Assembly: GCF_000831385.1 (NCBI RefSeq)
Contig: NZ_AP014548.1
Span: 2,161,779 to 2,225,778 of the forward strand
DNA length: 64,000 nt
Direction: 5' to 3'
Source of the DNA: Nonlabens marinus S1-08
Lineage (GTDB): Bacteria > Bacteroidota > Bacteroidia > Flavobacteriales > Flavobacteriaceae
The position numbers and the translations under genes are program-made. Positions 9,207 to 18,186 of this stretch are shown here, one piece after another. Within the stretch, counting starts at the first letter, position 1, and each line of letters opens with the position of its first letter. The notes below the pieces were generated by a model that saw only the letters and a program-made list of their open reading frames with translations, did no database searches and was not told the DNA's origin.

Positions 9207-10301
9207 ATGAAAGCCGGAATCGTAGGTTTACCAAACGTTGGGAAGTCCACATTATTCAATTGTTTGTCTAATGCTAAGGCGCAAAGCGCCAATTTTCCAT
9301 TTTGTACCATTGAACCTAATGTAGGTGTGGTGAACGTGCCAGACCCACGTCTCAAGAAATTAGAAGAGCTCGTGAATCCAGAACGTGTCGTTCCTGCTAC
9401 CGTAGAGATTGTAGATATTGCTGGTCTTGTTAAGGGTGCAAGCAAAGGAGAAGGTCTTGGGAATCAGTTTTTAGGGAACATTAGAGAAACCGACGCGATC
9501 ATTCACGTGTTGAGATGTTTTGAGAACGATAATATCGTTCACGTAGATGGTAATGTGAACCCTATTAGAGATAAGGAAACTATAGACATCGAACTTCAAT
9601 TAAAAGATTTAGAGACAGTCGATAAGAAGCTTGAAAAAGTAAAAAAGGCCGCCCGCACAGGAAATAAGGATGCGATGAGAGAAGACGAAGTCTTGTCTGC
9701 TGTTAAAAGTGCTTTAGAGTCTGGAAAATCTGTAAGAACCGTACAAGTAGATGAAACGTCGAGAGCGGAGTTTATCAAGCCATTACAGTTCATTACAGAC
9801 AAGCCTGTTTTATATCTATGTAATGTAAATGATGATGCTGCTGTTACTGGGAATGCTTATGTAGAGCAAGTACGAGAATTGGTGAAAGATGAAAATGCAG
9901 AAGTTCTCATTCTAGCAGTAGGGACAGAAGCAGATATTACGGAGCTGGAAAGCTATGAAGAGCGAAAAGAATTTTTAGCAGATATGGGTCTTGACGAGCC
10001 AGGAAGCGCTAAGCTGATCCGTTCTGCGTACAAGTTGTTGAATCAAGAAACTTACTTTACCGCTGGTGTAAAAGAAGTTAGAGCATGGACCATTAACTCT
10101 GGAGCTACTGGACCACAGGCGGCTGGAGTTATTCATACAGATTTTGAGAAAGGATTCATACGTGCAGAGGTTATTAAATATGACACCTACGTGCAGTATG
10201 GCTCAGAACAAAAAGTAAAAGAAGCTGGTAAATTGAAAGTTGAAGGGAAGGAATACATCGTTCAAGATGGAGACATCATGCACTTCTTGTTCAATGTATA
10301 A
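9207..10301 (+). CDS. ychF: Redox-regulated ATPase YchF (Obg-family P-loop NTPase)
   Basis: 364 residues, the usual length of YchF. The G1 motif GLPNVGKSTLFN lies at residues 6-17, the G3 motif DIAGLVKGA in the first 80, and the C-terminal TGS domain is clear (KEVRAWTINSGATGPQAAG..GDIMHFLFNV). YchF binds ribosomes and prefers ATP over GTP owing to an altered G4 motif; it acts in the cytoplasm and is nearly universal. It stands alone between the upstream terminator and the tRNA-Pro gene, whose promoter begins inside its 3' end. Ordinary core gene with no anomalies. Confidence 0.97.
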   Translation: MKAGIVGLPNVGKSTLFNCLSNAKAQSANFPFCTIEPNVGVVNVPDPRLKKLEELVNPERVVPATVEIVDIAGLVKGASKGEGLGNQFLGNIRETDAIIHVLRCFENDNIVHVDGNVNPIRDKETIDIELQLKDLETVDKKLEKVKKAARTGNKDAMREDEVLSAVKSALESGKSVRTVQVDETSRAEFIKPLQFITDKPVLYLCNVNDDAAVTGNAYVEQVRELVKDENAEVLILAVGTEADITELESYEERKEFLADMGLDEPGSAKLIRSAYKLLNQETYFTAGVKEVRAWTINSGATGPQAAGVIHTDFEKGFIRAEVIKYDTYVQYGSEQKVKEAGKLKVEGKEYIVQDGDIMHFLFNV

Positions 10302-10317
10302 TCACTAATTATATTTG
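10287..10317 (+). promoter_or_regulatory. Promoter of tRNA-Pro (TTG, 20-bp spacer, TATATTTG)
   Basis: -33 TTG at 10287-10289 and -7 TATATTTG at 10310-10317 fit the Bacteroidota consensus in sequence and spacing. The -33 box lies inside the last codons of ychF. Confidence 0.7.
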
Positions 10318-10343
10318 AAGTTGCCTTTATTTAGGCATCAATT

Positions 10344-10417
10344 CGGGATGTGGCGCAGTCTGGTAGCGTACACGGCTGGGGGCCGTGTGGTCGCAGGTTC
10401 AAATCCTGTCATCCCGA
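10344..10417 (+). tRNA. tRNA-Pro (anticodon GGG)
   Basis: 74-nt cloverleaf. The acceptor stem CGGGATG pairs with CATCCCG, the anticodon arm is CACGG-CTGGGGG-CCGTG with anticodon GGG, and the T arm is GCAGG-TTCAAAT-CCTGT. The discriminator is A and CCA is not encoded. Its 3' part, from 10397, is the left copy of the island's 33-bp direct repeat; the gene remains intact, so integration restores the tRNA. Confidence 0.95.
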
Positions 10418-10429
10418 CAAATGAGGCTT
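10397..10429 (+). repeat. attL: 33-bp direct repeat covering the tRNA-Pro 3' end
   Basis: Identical to 58465-58497. It covers the T-arm and acceptor 3' half plus 12 bp beyond the tRNA. This is the classical attachment-site footprint of a tyrosine recombinase. Confidence 0.92.
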
Positions 10430-10512
10430 TCAAAGCCTATCAAATTATAGCAAAAGCTATGATTTACAAGGTTTTATATGAAATGGGAATATAACTCATA
10501 TCATGGAAAACC

Positions 10513-10570
10513 AACCGATTCGGTTAGCAATTCGGTTAGCATACCCCAATAAGGAAAAGTGCTAACCGAA
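10513..10570 (+). promoter_or_regulatory. Left-end recombinase arm-type sites (TTCGGTTAGCA x3)
   Basis: Two direct copies of TTCGGTTAGCA (10519-10529, 10531-10541) and one inverted copy (10560-10570). The first also forms AACCGA-T-TCGGTT (10513-10525). The paired direct copies recur at the right end of the island. Confidence 0.75.
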
Positions 10571-10600
10571 TAGGCTGTAAAACACTGTTAATTAAATAGT

Positions 10601-10615
10601 TGATTTGACATTCGT
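10601..10615 (+). promoter_or_regulatory. 15-bp motif TGATTTGACATTCGT before int
   Basis: Lies 33 bp upstream of the integrase start. It occurs again before the integrase remnant (58667-58681) and, inverted, in the leader of the excisionase-like gene (41525-41539). Confidence 0.6.
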
Positions 10616-10648
10616 CGAGAAGTAAGTATAACTTTTAAGACGACAACT

Positions 10649-11926
10649 ATGAAATCACGGTTAGCATTTAGCCTGCTATTTTGGCTGGAAACTTCCAGAG
10701 TCCAAAATGGAACGGCTCCAATTATCGCACGTATTACTGTTAATGGTAAGCGATCAAACATCAGTTTGCAAAGAAAAGTTGAGATTGCTCGATGGAGTAA
10801 ATCCAGATCTAGAGCCACTGGAAGTAGTCAAGAGTCCATAAAGCTCAACCGATTCCTAGATCAGTTTCAAATTGATATCTACGAGACTTTCGACCAGTTA
10901 GTAAAAGAGAAGGCTCACATAAGCCCTCAATCCATCAAGGCAAGGTATTTAGGTCAAGATAGCCAAGAATATAGTTTATTGGATCTTGTTGAGTATCACA
11001 ATGAAAAAATGACCGTTTCACTTACACACGGTACTTTAAAAAATTACTATACCACCCATAAGTATATCAAGCTGTTTTTGAAAAACAAAATGAACACGGA
11101 TGACCTCAACTTGTCACAGTTGTCTTTTAGGTTTTTAATTGATTTTGAGAACTATCTGCGCAGTCACACTCCGACTGATCATCAAAGGAAGATGGAAAAC
11201 AATACTGTGATGAAGCACATACAGCGACTTCGTAAGATGGTCACAATGGCTTACAAAATGGAGTGGCTGGCCAAAGATCCATTTGTAAAATTTAAACCTA
11301 CTTATGTCCGCAATGAGCGTGAATTTTTATCGGATCAGGAGTTGCAGGGTATTATAGAGAAGCAATTTAGAATTGAACGATTGAACTTGGTAAAAGATCT
11401 ATTTGTTTTCGCCTGCTATACAGGCTTGTCCTACATTGACTTGATAAAACTAAAAATGGACAATATAAGTTTGGGTATCGATGGGAATAAGTGGATTATA
11501 ACTAACCGTCAAAAAACCAATAACCGAGTTAAAATTCCTTTGTTGGACATTCCTCAGCAGCTAATCGATAAATACTGCGATCATCCCAAGTCAGTAAGCA
11601 ATGGAACATTGTTTCCTAAAATGTCCAATCAAAAACTGAATTCTTATTTGAAAGAAATCTCCGATCTGTGCGGGATAACTAAAAATCTAACATTTCACAT
11701 TGCAAGACACACATTTGCGACAACAGTAACCTTGTCAAACGGTGTACCTATAGAAACAGTATCAAAATTGTTAGGGCACAGTAAAATTGCCACAACGCAA
11801 ATTTATGCTCGAGTATTGGAGCATAAAGTAAGCCATGATATGGCCAATTTAAGAGCTGTTCTCGAGGATGCAAAGGAAAATCAAACCACTAAAAACCAAG
11901 AAAGTAAATCGCAACAAATAATTTAA
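10649..11926 (+). CDS. int: Tyrosine recombinase / integrase (IntDOT-like)
   Basis: 425 residues. The N-terminal arm-binding domain (~1-100) is followed by a SAM-like core-binding domain (~105-215) and the catalytic domain. Visible catalytic residues are His350 and Arg353 (HIARH), His377 (GHSK) and nucleophile Tyr386 (IYARV). The position of the first catalytic Arg is Ser261 (TGLSYIDL), the same substitution known for IntDOT of Bacteroides CTnDOT. Its place beside attL and the matching arm sites at both ends indicate that it integrates and excises this island. A decayed paralogue of its 5' part lies at 58715. Confidence 0.95.
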   Translation: MKSRLAFSLLFWLETSRVQNGTAPIIARITVNGKRSNISLQRKVEIARWSKSRSRATGSSQESIKLNRFLDQFQIDIYETFDQLVKEKAHISPQSIKARYLGQDSQEYSLLDLVEYHNEKMTVSLTHGTLKNYYTTHKYIKLFLKNKMNTDDLNLSQLSFRFLIDFENYLRSHTPTDHQRKMENNTVMKHIQRLRKMVTMAYKMEWLAKDPFVKFKPTYVRNEREFLSDQELQGIIEKQFRIERLNLVKDLFVFACYTGLSYIDLIKLKMDNISLGIDGNKWIITNRQKTNNRVKIPLLDIPQQLIDKYCDHPKSVSNGTLFPKMSNQKLNSYLKEISDLCGITKNLTFHIARHTFATTVTLSNGVPIETVSKLLGHSKIATTQIYARVLEHKVSHDMANLRAVLEDAKENQTTKNQESKSQQII

Positions 11927-11952
11927 TTGTAGCTATTTGACACTAATTACCT

Positions 11953-11960
11953 TACTTTTG
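11953..11960 (+). promoter_or_regulatory. -7 element (TACTTTTG) just before the HYC-like gene
   Basis: TAnnTTTG match only 6 bp before the ATG at 11967, with a TTG at 11927-11929 (23-bp spacer). The transcript would be nearly leaderless. Confidence 0.45.
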
Positions 11961-11966
11961 TGTCAA

Positions 11967-12386
11967 ATGAAACGATTTATCCACAAATCAATGGCAGTTC
12001 TTATGGCAGCCGTAGTTCTCATGACTACGATGTCGTTTACTGTTGATATTCATTATTGTGGAGATTCTTTAGTAGATTTTTCTTTTGTCCAGCAAGTAAA
12101 AACTTGCGGAATGGAAACAGCGCAACCCGCTAAAACTTGTGAGAATCCCAAAATGAGTGAAAAGTCCTGTTGTACAGATCAACAGATTGTCAAGGAAGGC
12201 AAAGACGACCTTAAAATATCTTTTGACACACTTAGTTTTGAGCAGCATACGTTCATCGCTGCTTTTACATATTCTTATATAAACTTATTTGAAGGAACCG
12301 AATCTGAAGAAGTTCCTTTTGAAGATTACCCGAGACCCTTTGTCAAACGGGATGTGCAAGTGCTGCACCAGACTTTCTTAATTTGA
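11967..12386 (+). CDS. Small secreted cysteine-rich protein (HYC_CC_PP-like)
   Basis: 139 residues from the ATG at 11967; the longer frame from 11937 crosses the promoter element. The signal peptide is MKRFIHKSMAVLMAA. The mature part carries HYC (residues ~32-34), further Cys at TCGM, TCEN and SCC, and the family's proline-containing tail (YPRPFVKRDVQ). This Bacteroidota family is regularly found at the head of CusA-type efflux operons and is presumed to be a periplasmic metal-binding or sensing protein; the biochemical role is unproven. The RND gene follows 108 bp downstream. Confidence 0.75.
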   Translation: MKRFIHKSMAVLMAAVVLMTTMSFTVDIHYCGDSLVDFSFVQQVKTCGMETAQPAKTCENPKMSEKSCCTDQQIVKEGKDDLKISFDTLSFEQHTFIAAFTYSYINLFEGTESEEVPFEDYPRPFVKRDVQVLHQTFLI

Positions 12387-12494
12387 TGTATTAGATTTTT
12401 AGAATGAAGCCCAACAGCTATGCTGTCGTGGGCTAAAACTCGTGTTTGCCATTTTCCGCAACACGCAATTCCAAAACTCTAATAATAAAATGCT

Positions 12495-15400
12495 ATGCTG
12501 AATAAGAGCATTAAATTTCTCATAGAAAATAAACTTGTTGTCGTTCTACTACTCGCTCTATTTGTGGGTTGGGGCGTGGTCAACGCACCCTTTAATTGGG
12601 AAACAGGTATTTTGCCCACAGACCCAGTTGCCGTTGATGCCATACCTGATATTGGCGAGAACCAACAAATTGTTTTTACCAAGTGGCAAGGTCGCTCGCC
12701 ACAGGATATTGAAGACCAAATCACATATCCGCTTACCACTTCCCTTTTGGGTATTCCGGGCGTGAAAACCATCCGTAGTTCATCTATGTTTGGATTTTCC
12801 AGTATCTATATCATTTTTGAAGAAGATATCGAGTTCTACTGGTCGCGCAGTCGAATACTCGAAAAACTGAACTCACTTCCTTCAAACCTTTTGCCCGATG
12901 GTGTCAATCCATCTCTTGGGCCAGATGCTACAGGTCTCGGACAGATATTTTGGTACACATTGGAAGGTCGCGACAAAGACGGTAACGTAACTGGTGGATG
13001 GGATTTACAGGAATTGCGTAGCATTCAGGATTACTATGTGAAGTATGGCTTATCCTCTGCAAGCGGTGTTTCTGAAGTAGCTTCTATAGGCGGTTATGTT
13101 CAGGAATATCAAGTGGATATTGATCCAGAAAAAATGCGCCAATATAACGTGAGTATGGGCGATGTGGTCAAAGCTGTAAAGCAGAGCAATCAGGATATAG
13201 GTGCGCAAACCCTCGAAATCAACCAAGCCGAATATCTCGTGCGCGGATTGGGTTACGTAAAGTCCATCGCAGACATTGAAAGTGCCGTTGTAGATTCAGA
13301 AAACTTTACTTCCATCCGCATCAAAGACGTGGCAAACGTTCATTTGGGACCAGCGACAAGACGTGGCATTCTCGATAAGGAAGGTGCCGAAGTCGTAGGT
13401 GGTGTTGTAGTCGCTCGCTATGGTGCAAATCCGTTGGAAGTTATCAATAATGTAAAGGCTCAAATCGCGGAATTAAGTTCTGGACTTCCCACAAAAACTT
13501 TGGCAGATGGTCGCACTTCGCAAGTAACCATCGTGCCTTTTTATGACCGTACCGAACTCATTCAGGAAACCTTAGGGACGCTCAACGAAGCCCTGACTTT
13601 GGAAATCTTGATTACCATTTTAGTCATTATCATAATGGTGTTCAATCTACGTGCATCCATCCTAATTTCAGGATTGTTGCCCGTAGCTGTTTTAATGGTG
13701 TTCATCACGATGAAACTCTTTAACGTAGATGCCAATATTGTTGCACTATCGGGTATTGCCATTGCCATAGGAACTATGGTGGACGTGGGCGTCATACTCG
13801 CCGAAAATATGATACGGCATTTAGAAGATGAAAAATTACGCTTTCGCGAAACCGGAATAGAATACACCACAAACGAAATCATCTACAACGCAACTGCCGA
13901 AGTTTCTGGCGCTATTCTAACGGCAGTTTTAACGACAATCATCAGTTTCCTTCCCGTATTCACCATGATTGGTGCCGAAGGAAAGTTGTTCCGCCCGCTT
14001 GCCTTTACCAAAACAATGGCACTCTCAGCATCGCTTATCATTGCCCTTTTCCTGATTCCGCCATTTGCAGCTTTCCTTTTTCGTAGGACAAACATCAGGA
14101 AACGCTCAAAACATTTATTGAATGGAGTCCTTGTGTTGTTTGGTGTTGCTGCATTTATTTATGGCTATTGGTTAGGTCTGATTCTAGTGGCATTTGCAGC
14201 TTGCGGCTTTTTCTTTTTACTCAAAGCTAAAAAGGAATACGAGTTACATATTTATAAGTACAACTTCACGCTTAACCAGAACATCATAAATATTATTATT
14301 TCGGCCACAGCGATTGTGCTGCTTCTCGCAGAGTACTGGCGACCATTAGGCTTTGACCGCAGCATTGTGATGAACCTGATATTTGTTTCCATCATCTGTT
14401 TTGGACTGCTTGGCGTGTTCTCAGTTTTCAGGATATACTATGAGCGTATTTTAAAATGGGCACTTCAGAATAGGTTTCTATTTTTGATAATTCCCACTAC
14501 GGTGCTCGTGCTCGGTTTCATTATTATGCGTAATACAGGTAAGGAATTTATGCCAGCACTCAATGAAGGTTCATTCTTGCTGATGCCTACATCCCTACCA
14601 CACGCAGGTGTTGAAGAAAACAAGCGTGTATTACAACAACTCGATATGGCGGTGGCAAGCATCCCAGAAATCGAGACAGTAGTAGGGAAAGCGGGAAGAA
14701 CAGAAAGCGCACTTGACCCAGCACCGCTATCGATGTATGAGAATGTCATTCAGTATAAATCTGAATATATGCGCAATGCATCTGGCGAGCGACAACGCTA
14801 TAAGGTCAATGATGATGGATTGTTTGTACTGAAGAACGACAAATTCATTATCAATCCGAACAATGAAATAGATGATAATGTTAACTATGATGAAGCATCG
14901 CTCAAAACTTCCGCCACACGCGAAGAGTTGATAGAAGATGACGACGGCGAGTATTACCGAAACTGGCGACCGGACATTGAAAGTCCAGATGATATTTGGA
15001 ACGAGATTGTACGAGTGACCAAATTACCAGGCGTGACATCGGCACCCAAGTTGCAACCCATCGAAACACGATTGGTAATGCTACAAACGGGAATGCGAGC
15101 ACCTATGGGTATCAAGGTAAAAGGTCCCGATTTAAAGTCCATAGAAAACTTCGGACTGCAACTGGAAGATATTCTAAAACAAGCCGAAGGCGTAAAAGAG
15201 CAAGCTGTTTTTGCAGACCGTATCGTGGGTAAACCCTACTTGCTCATCGACATTAAGCGAGACCAATTGGCCCGATATGGCATATCCATAATGGACGTAC
15301 AGGAAATCCTCCAAGTGGCCGTGGGCGGAATGCCACTCACGCAGACGGTGGAAGGCCGTGAACGCTATGCCGTTCGGGTTCGCTATCCAAGAGAGTTACG

Positions 15401-16280
15401 GGCAAATCCAGAAGACTTGCGTAACATCTATGTTCCGGTAGAAAAAGGTAGCCCTGTACCGCTGGGCGATTTGGTAGATATCCGATACGAGCAAGGTCCA
15501 CAAGTCATTAAAAGTGAAGATACTTTTCTAATTGGCTACGTGCTGTTTGACAAACTCGATGGCTTTGCCGAAGTAGATGTGGTAGAAAATGCCCAAGCCT
15601 TGATTCAAGAAAAAATTGATAACGGTTCGCTCGTCGTACCACAGGGCGTGAGCTATCGCTTTACGGGAACGTATGAAAATCAGCTACGAGCAGAAAAAAC
15701 ACTATCGGTTGTTGTGCCACTTTGCTTGCTTGTCATTTTCTTGATTCTGTATTTTCAGTTTAGGTCGGTTTCTACATCACTTATGGTGTTTACTGCCATC
15801 GCTGTGGCCTTTGCAGGTGGCTTTATAATGATATGGCTATACGGGCAGGATTGGTTTTTCAATTTCAGCTTTTTCGGCGAAAATCTTCGGGACTTGTTCA
15901 ATATGAAAACCATCAATTTAAGTGTCGCCGTTTGGGTAGGTTTTATTGCCCTCTTCGGTATTGCTACGGATGATGGTGTGGTAATGGCCACCTATTTAGA
16001 CCAGTCTTTCAAAAGCAACGAACCAGACAATAAAAAGGGCATTCGTCTTGCCACCTTGGAAGCCGCAGGAAAACGCATCCGTCCTTGTTTAATGACTACC
16101 GTAACGACGGTGCTGGCACTACTGCCCGTACTCACATCCACAGGCAAGGGAAGTGATATAATGATACCGATGGCAATTCCCATTTTTGGCGGAATGATAA
16201 TCGACGTTACGTCCTATTTCTTGTTACCAGTGCTATACAGCTGGAAAAAGGAATACCAACTTAAAAGAGCAAACAAATGA
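12495..16280 (+). CDS. cusA: CusA/CzcA-family heavy-metal efflux RND transporter
   Basis: 1261 residues, somewhat longer than typical CusA (~1050) because of extra loops at ~540-630 and ~755-835. It has the usual RND layout: TM1 at ~12-30, a porter domain, TM2-6 at ~360-535, a second porter domain and TM8-12 at ~1070-1255. Conserved pieces include PVAVDAIPDIGENQ, GLGQIFWYTLEG, a DVGVILAENM-like proton-relay helix and the Met-containing RAPMGIKVKG substrate segment. It pumps Cu+/Ag+ or divalent metals from periplasm to outside, driven by protons. It overlaps the TolC-family gene by 4 bp. A partial palindrome (13839-13851) encodes LRFRET. Confidence 0.95.
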   Translation: MLNKSIKFLIENKLVVVLLLALFVGWGVVNAPFNWETGILPTDPVAVDAIPDIGENQQIVFTKWQGRSPQDIEDQITYPLTTSLLGIPGVKTIRSSSMFGFSSIYIIFEEDIEFYWSRSRILEKLNSLPSNLLPDGVNPSLGPDATGLGQIFWYTLEGRDKDGNVTGGWDLQELRSIQDYYVKYGLSSASGVSEVASIGGYVQEYQVDIDPEKMRQYNVSMGDVVKAVKQSNQDIGAQTLEINQAEYLVRGLGYVKSIADIESAVVDSENFTSIRIKDVANVHLGPATRRGILDKEGAEVVGGVVVARYGANPLEVINNVKAQIAELSSGLPTKTLADGRTSQVTIVPFYDRTELIQETLGTLNEALTLEILITILVIIIMVFNLRASILISGLLPVAVLMVFITMKLFNVDANIVALSGIAIAIGTMVDVGVILAENMIRHLEDEKLRFRETGIEYTTNEIIYNATAEVSGAILTAVLTTIISFLPVFTMIGAEGKLFRPLAFTKTMALSASLIIALFLIPPFAAFLFRRTNIRKRSKHLLNGVLVLFGVAAFIYGYWLGLILVAFAACGFFFLLKAKKEYELHIYKYNFTLNQNIINIIISATAIVLLLAEYWRPLGFDRSIVMNLIFVSIICFGLLGVFSVFRIYYERILKWALQNRFLFLIIPTTVLVLGFIIMRNTGKEFMPALNEGSFLLMPTSLPHAGVEENKRVLQQLDMAVASIPEIETVVGKAGRTESALDPAPLSMYENVIQYKSEYMRNASGERQRYKVNDDGLFVLKNDKFIINPNNEIDDNVNYDEASLKTSATREELIEDDDGEYYRNWRPDIESPDDIWNEIVRVTKLPGVTSAPKLQPIETRLVMLQTGMRAPMGIKVKGPDLKSIENFGLQLEDILKQAEGVKEQAVFADRIVGKPYLLIDIKRDQLARYGISIMDVQEILQVAVGGMPLTQTVEGRERYAVRVRYPRELRANPEDLRNIYVPVEKGSPVPLGDLVDIRYEQGPQVIKSEDTFLIGYVLFDKLDGFAEVDVVENAQALIQEKIDNGSLVVPQGVSYRFTGTYENQLRAEKTLSVVVPLCLLVIFLILYFQFRSVSTSLMVFTAIAVAFAGGFIMIWLYGQDWFFNFSFFGENLRDLFNMKTINLSVAVWVGFIALFGIATDDGVVMATYLDQSFKSNEPDNKKGIRLATLEAAGKRIRPCLMTTVTTVLALLPVLTSTGKGSDIMIPMAIPIFGGMIIDVTSYFLLPVLYSWKKEYQLKRANK

Positions 16281-17494
16281 AAAAATTGAAATATATGCTC
16301 GCGCTCTTATTTGTTTCTGCTTTCGCGAAAGCGCAACAACTACAATCCTACATCCAGGAAGCTGAAGCAAACAATCCAGAAATTCAAGCCTTTGAACTGC
16401 GCTATAATATTGCCGAAGAAAAGGTAAATGAAGCCAACTGGATTCCAAATACCGAAGTGAGTGCCGGCTATTTTGTGAGTGAGCCTGAAACCAGAGTCGG
16501 TGCGCAACGTGCACGAATAGGCGTAAAACAGATGTTGCCGTGGTTCGGTACTATTACAGCTCGTGAAAATTATGCCACCGCAATGGCAGATGCCGAATAT
16601 GTGGACATCACGATTGCAAAGCGCAAGCTCGCACTTTCGGTCGCACAATCCTATTATAGCCTGTATTCTATACGTGCCAAGCAAGCTGTGCTGGATGAAA
16701 ATATACAGCTATTGCAAACCTATGAGCAACTTGCACTCACGTCTGTAGAAGTAGGTAAAGCGAGTGCCGTAGATGTGTTGCGACTTCAAATACGGCAAAA
16801 TGAGTTACAGCAACAAAAGGAAGTTTTGGAAGAAGAATTTACGGCAGAACAAACAGCTTTTAACAATTTGCTCAACCGTGAATCAATGATGACTGTTGAC
16901 GTAGTTCCAGAAATGGAAATTCCGCAGGAAGACCCTTTTTATGAGAATGAAGCGCTGGCGCTCAATCCTGAACTGCTCAAATACGATAAACTTTATGAAT
17001 CTGTGGCACAATCTGAACTACTCAACCAGCGTGAAAGCTTACCTATGATTGGTTTTGGTGTGGATTACTTGCCCGTAACCGAACGTAGCGATGTTAACTT
17101 CAGCGATAATGGGAAAGATGTATTGATGCCAATGGTGTCGATTTCTATACCCATTTTCAATAACCGCTACAAATCCATTTCAAAACAAAATGAACTGCGA
17201 CAGCAAGAAATAGAGACCCAAAGGGAACAGCGATTGAATGTGCTGGAATCCGCTTTCGCGAAAGCGCAATCACAACGCAACCAAGCTCGCATTGCTTACT
17301 ACACACAAGAACGCAATCTAAAACAAGCCCAAGATGCCGAAGAAATTCTGGTAAAAAATTATGAAACTGGCACTATCGATTTTAACGATGTGCTGGACAT
17401 TCAGGAATTGCAGTTGAAGTTTCAGATGAATCAAATCGAGTCGGTGCAGATGTACTACGTACAATCGGCCATTATTAACTATTTAATCAACTAA
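16277..17494 (+). CDS. TolC-family outer membrane efflux protein (CusC-like)
   Basis: 405 residues. The signal peptide MKKLKYMLALLFVSAFAKA has its cleavage region encoded by the palindrome (core at 16319-16332). The mature protein has two outer-membrane-factor repeats rich in long coiled-coil helices (e.g. ESAFAKAQSQRNQARIAYY, where a perfect palindrome at 17251-17266 lies). It should form the trimeric exit duct for the CusA-type pump, whose stop codon it overlaps. The adaptor partner is not adjacent; the nearest is at 29142. No lipobox is present, unlike E. coli CusC. Confidence 0.9.
   Translation: MKKLKYMLALLFVSAFAKAQQLQSYIQEAEANNPEIQAFELRYNIAEEKVNEANWIPNTEVSAGYFVSEPETRVGAQRARIGVKQMLPWFGTITARENYATAMADAEYVDITIAKRKLALSVAQSYYSLYSIRAKQAVLDENIQLLQTYEQLALTSVEVGKASAVDVLRLQIRQNELQQQKEVLEEEFTAEQTAFNNLLNRESMMTVDVVPEMEIPQEDPFYENEALALNPELLKYDKLYESVAQSELLNQRESLPMIGFGVDYLPVTERSDVNFSDNGKDVLMPMVSISIPIFNNRYKSISKQNELRQQEIETQREQRLNVLESAFAKAQSQRNQARIAYYTQERNLKQAQDAEEILVKNYETGTIDFNDVLDIQELQLKFQMNQIESVQMYYVQSAIINYLIN
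16319..16332. repeat. Palindrome core GCTTTCGCGAAAGC in a signal peptide
   Basis: 14-bp perfect core with 15 of 16 bases of the full site. It encodes SAFAKA at the predicted signal-peptidase junction of the TolC-family protein. Confidence 0.9.
17251..17266. repeat. Perfect palindrome CGCTTTCGCGAAAGCG in the tolC-like gene
   Basis: Read in the Ala-Phe-Ala-Lys-Ala frame within a coiled-coil helix. Confidence 0.95.
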
Positions 17495-17496
17495 TT

Positions 17497-18063
17497 ATGG
17501 TCAAGGATTTTTACATAAAGAATATGGTATGTGATAGATGCATCAAGGTTTTAAGGGATGGACTTGATAAACAAAATATCGAATTGTTACATATCGAATT
17601 GGGTCGTTTGCGCCTCGATATCGAGAGCGATGATGAAATCGAAAAATTGAAAACTTTACTTGAAAGTAATGGGTTTTCACTTATTGGCAGTACCGAAGAA
17701 AAGCTCACAGAGCAGGTCAAGGTAGAACTGATAAAGGCATTGCAAGAATTGCCTCTGGAACTCGATAAGAAATTATCCGCTCACTTAGCCGATGCATTAG
17801 GTCACGAGTATTCTAAAATCAGTAAGGTCTTTTCAATTACCGAAGGCATTACCATCGAGAAGTATTTCATCAAACTCAAAATCGAAAAGGTGAAAGAACT
17901 GATACAGGCCAACGAACTCAATTTTACCGAAATGGGACAACTTCTGGGTTATAGCCATATCAATCATTTGAGCAGTCAGTTTAAAAATGAAACGGGAATG
18001 AGCCTGACAGCTTATAAATTCCAACAGAAAAATTTTAGGAATTCATTGGACAAAATTATGTAG
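17497..18063 (+). CDS. HMA-like metal-sensing domain fused to AraC-type HTH regulator
   Basis: 188 residues. Residues 1-70 resemble a heavy-metal-associated ferredoxin fold with a CxxC pair (MVCDRCIKVL) and a beta-alpha-beta pattern. Residues ~100-185 are an AraC-family double helix-turn-helix, whose second helix set reads TEMGQLLGYSHINHLSSQFKNETGMSLTAYK-like. It starts two bases after the TolC gene stop, so it is the third gene of the efflux operon. The simplest reading is a cytoplasmic Cu(I)/Ag(I)-responsive activator of this region; metal binding by the CxxC is inference. This domain pairing is compact compared with ordinary AraC regulators. Confidence 0.78.
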   Translation: MVKDFYIKNMVCDRCIKVLRDGLDKQNIELLHIELGRLRLDIESDDEIEKLKTLLESNGFSLIGSTEEKLTEQVKVELIKALQELPLELDKKLSAHLADALGHEYSKISKVFSITEGITIEKYFIKLKIEKVKELIQANELNFTEMGQLLGYSHINHLSSQFKNETGMSLTAYKFQQKNFRNSLDKIM

Positions 18064-18186
18064 ATAACAACCATAATTTTGACACAGCAGTTTGATTTAC
18101 AGCAATAATTTTACTTAAATAAAATTATTTTAATCTTAAAAAACAATTGATTTAATCGCATTTGCTTTAAAATAAAACCGAGAACG

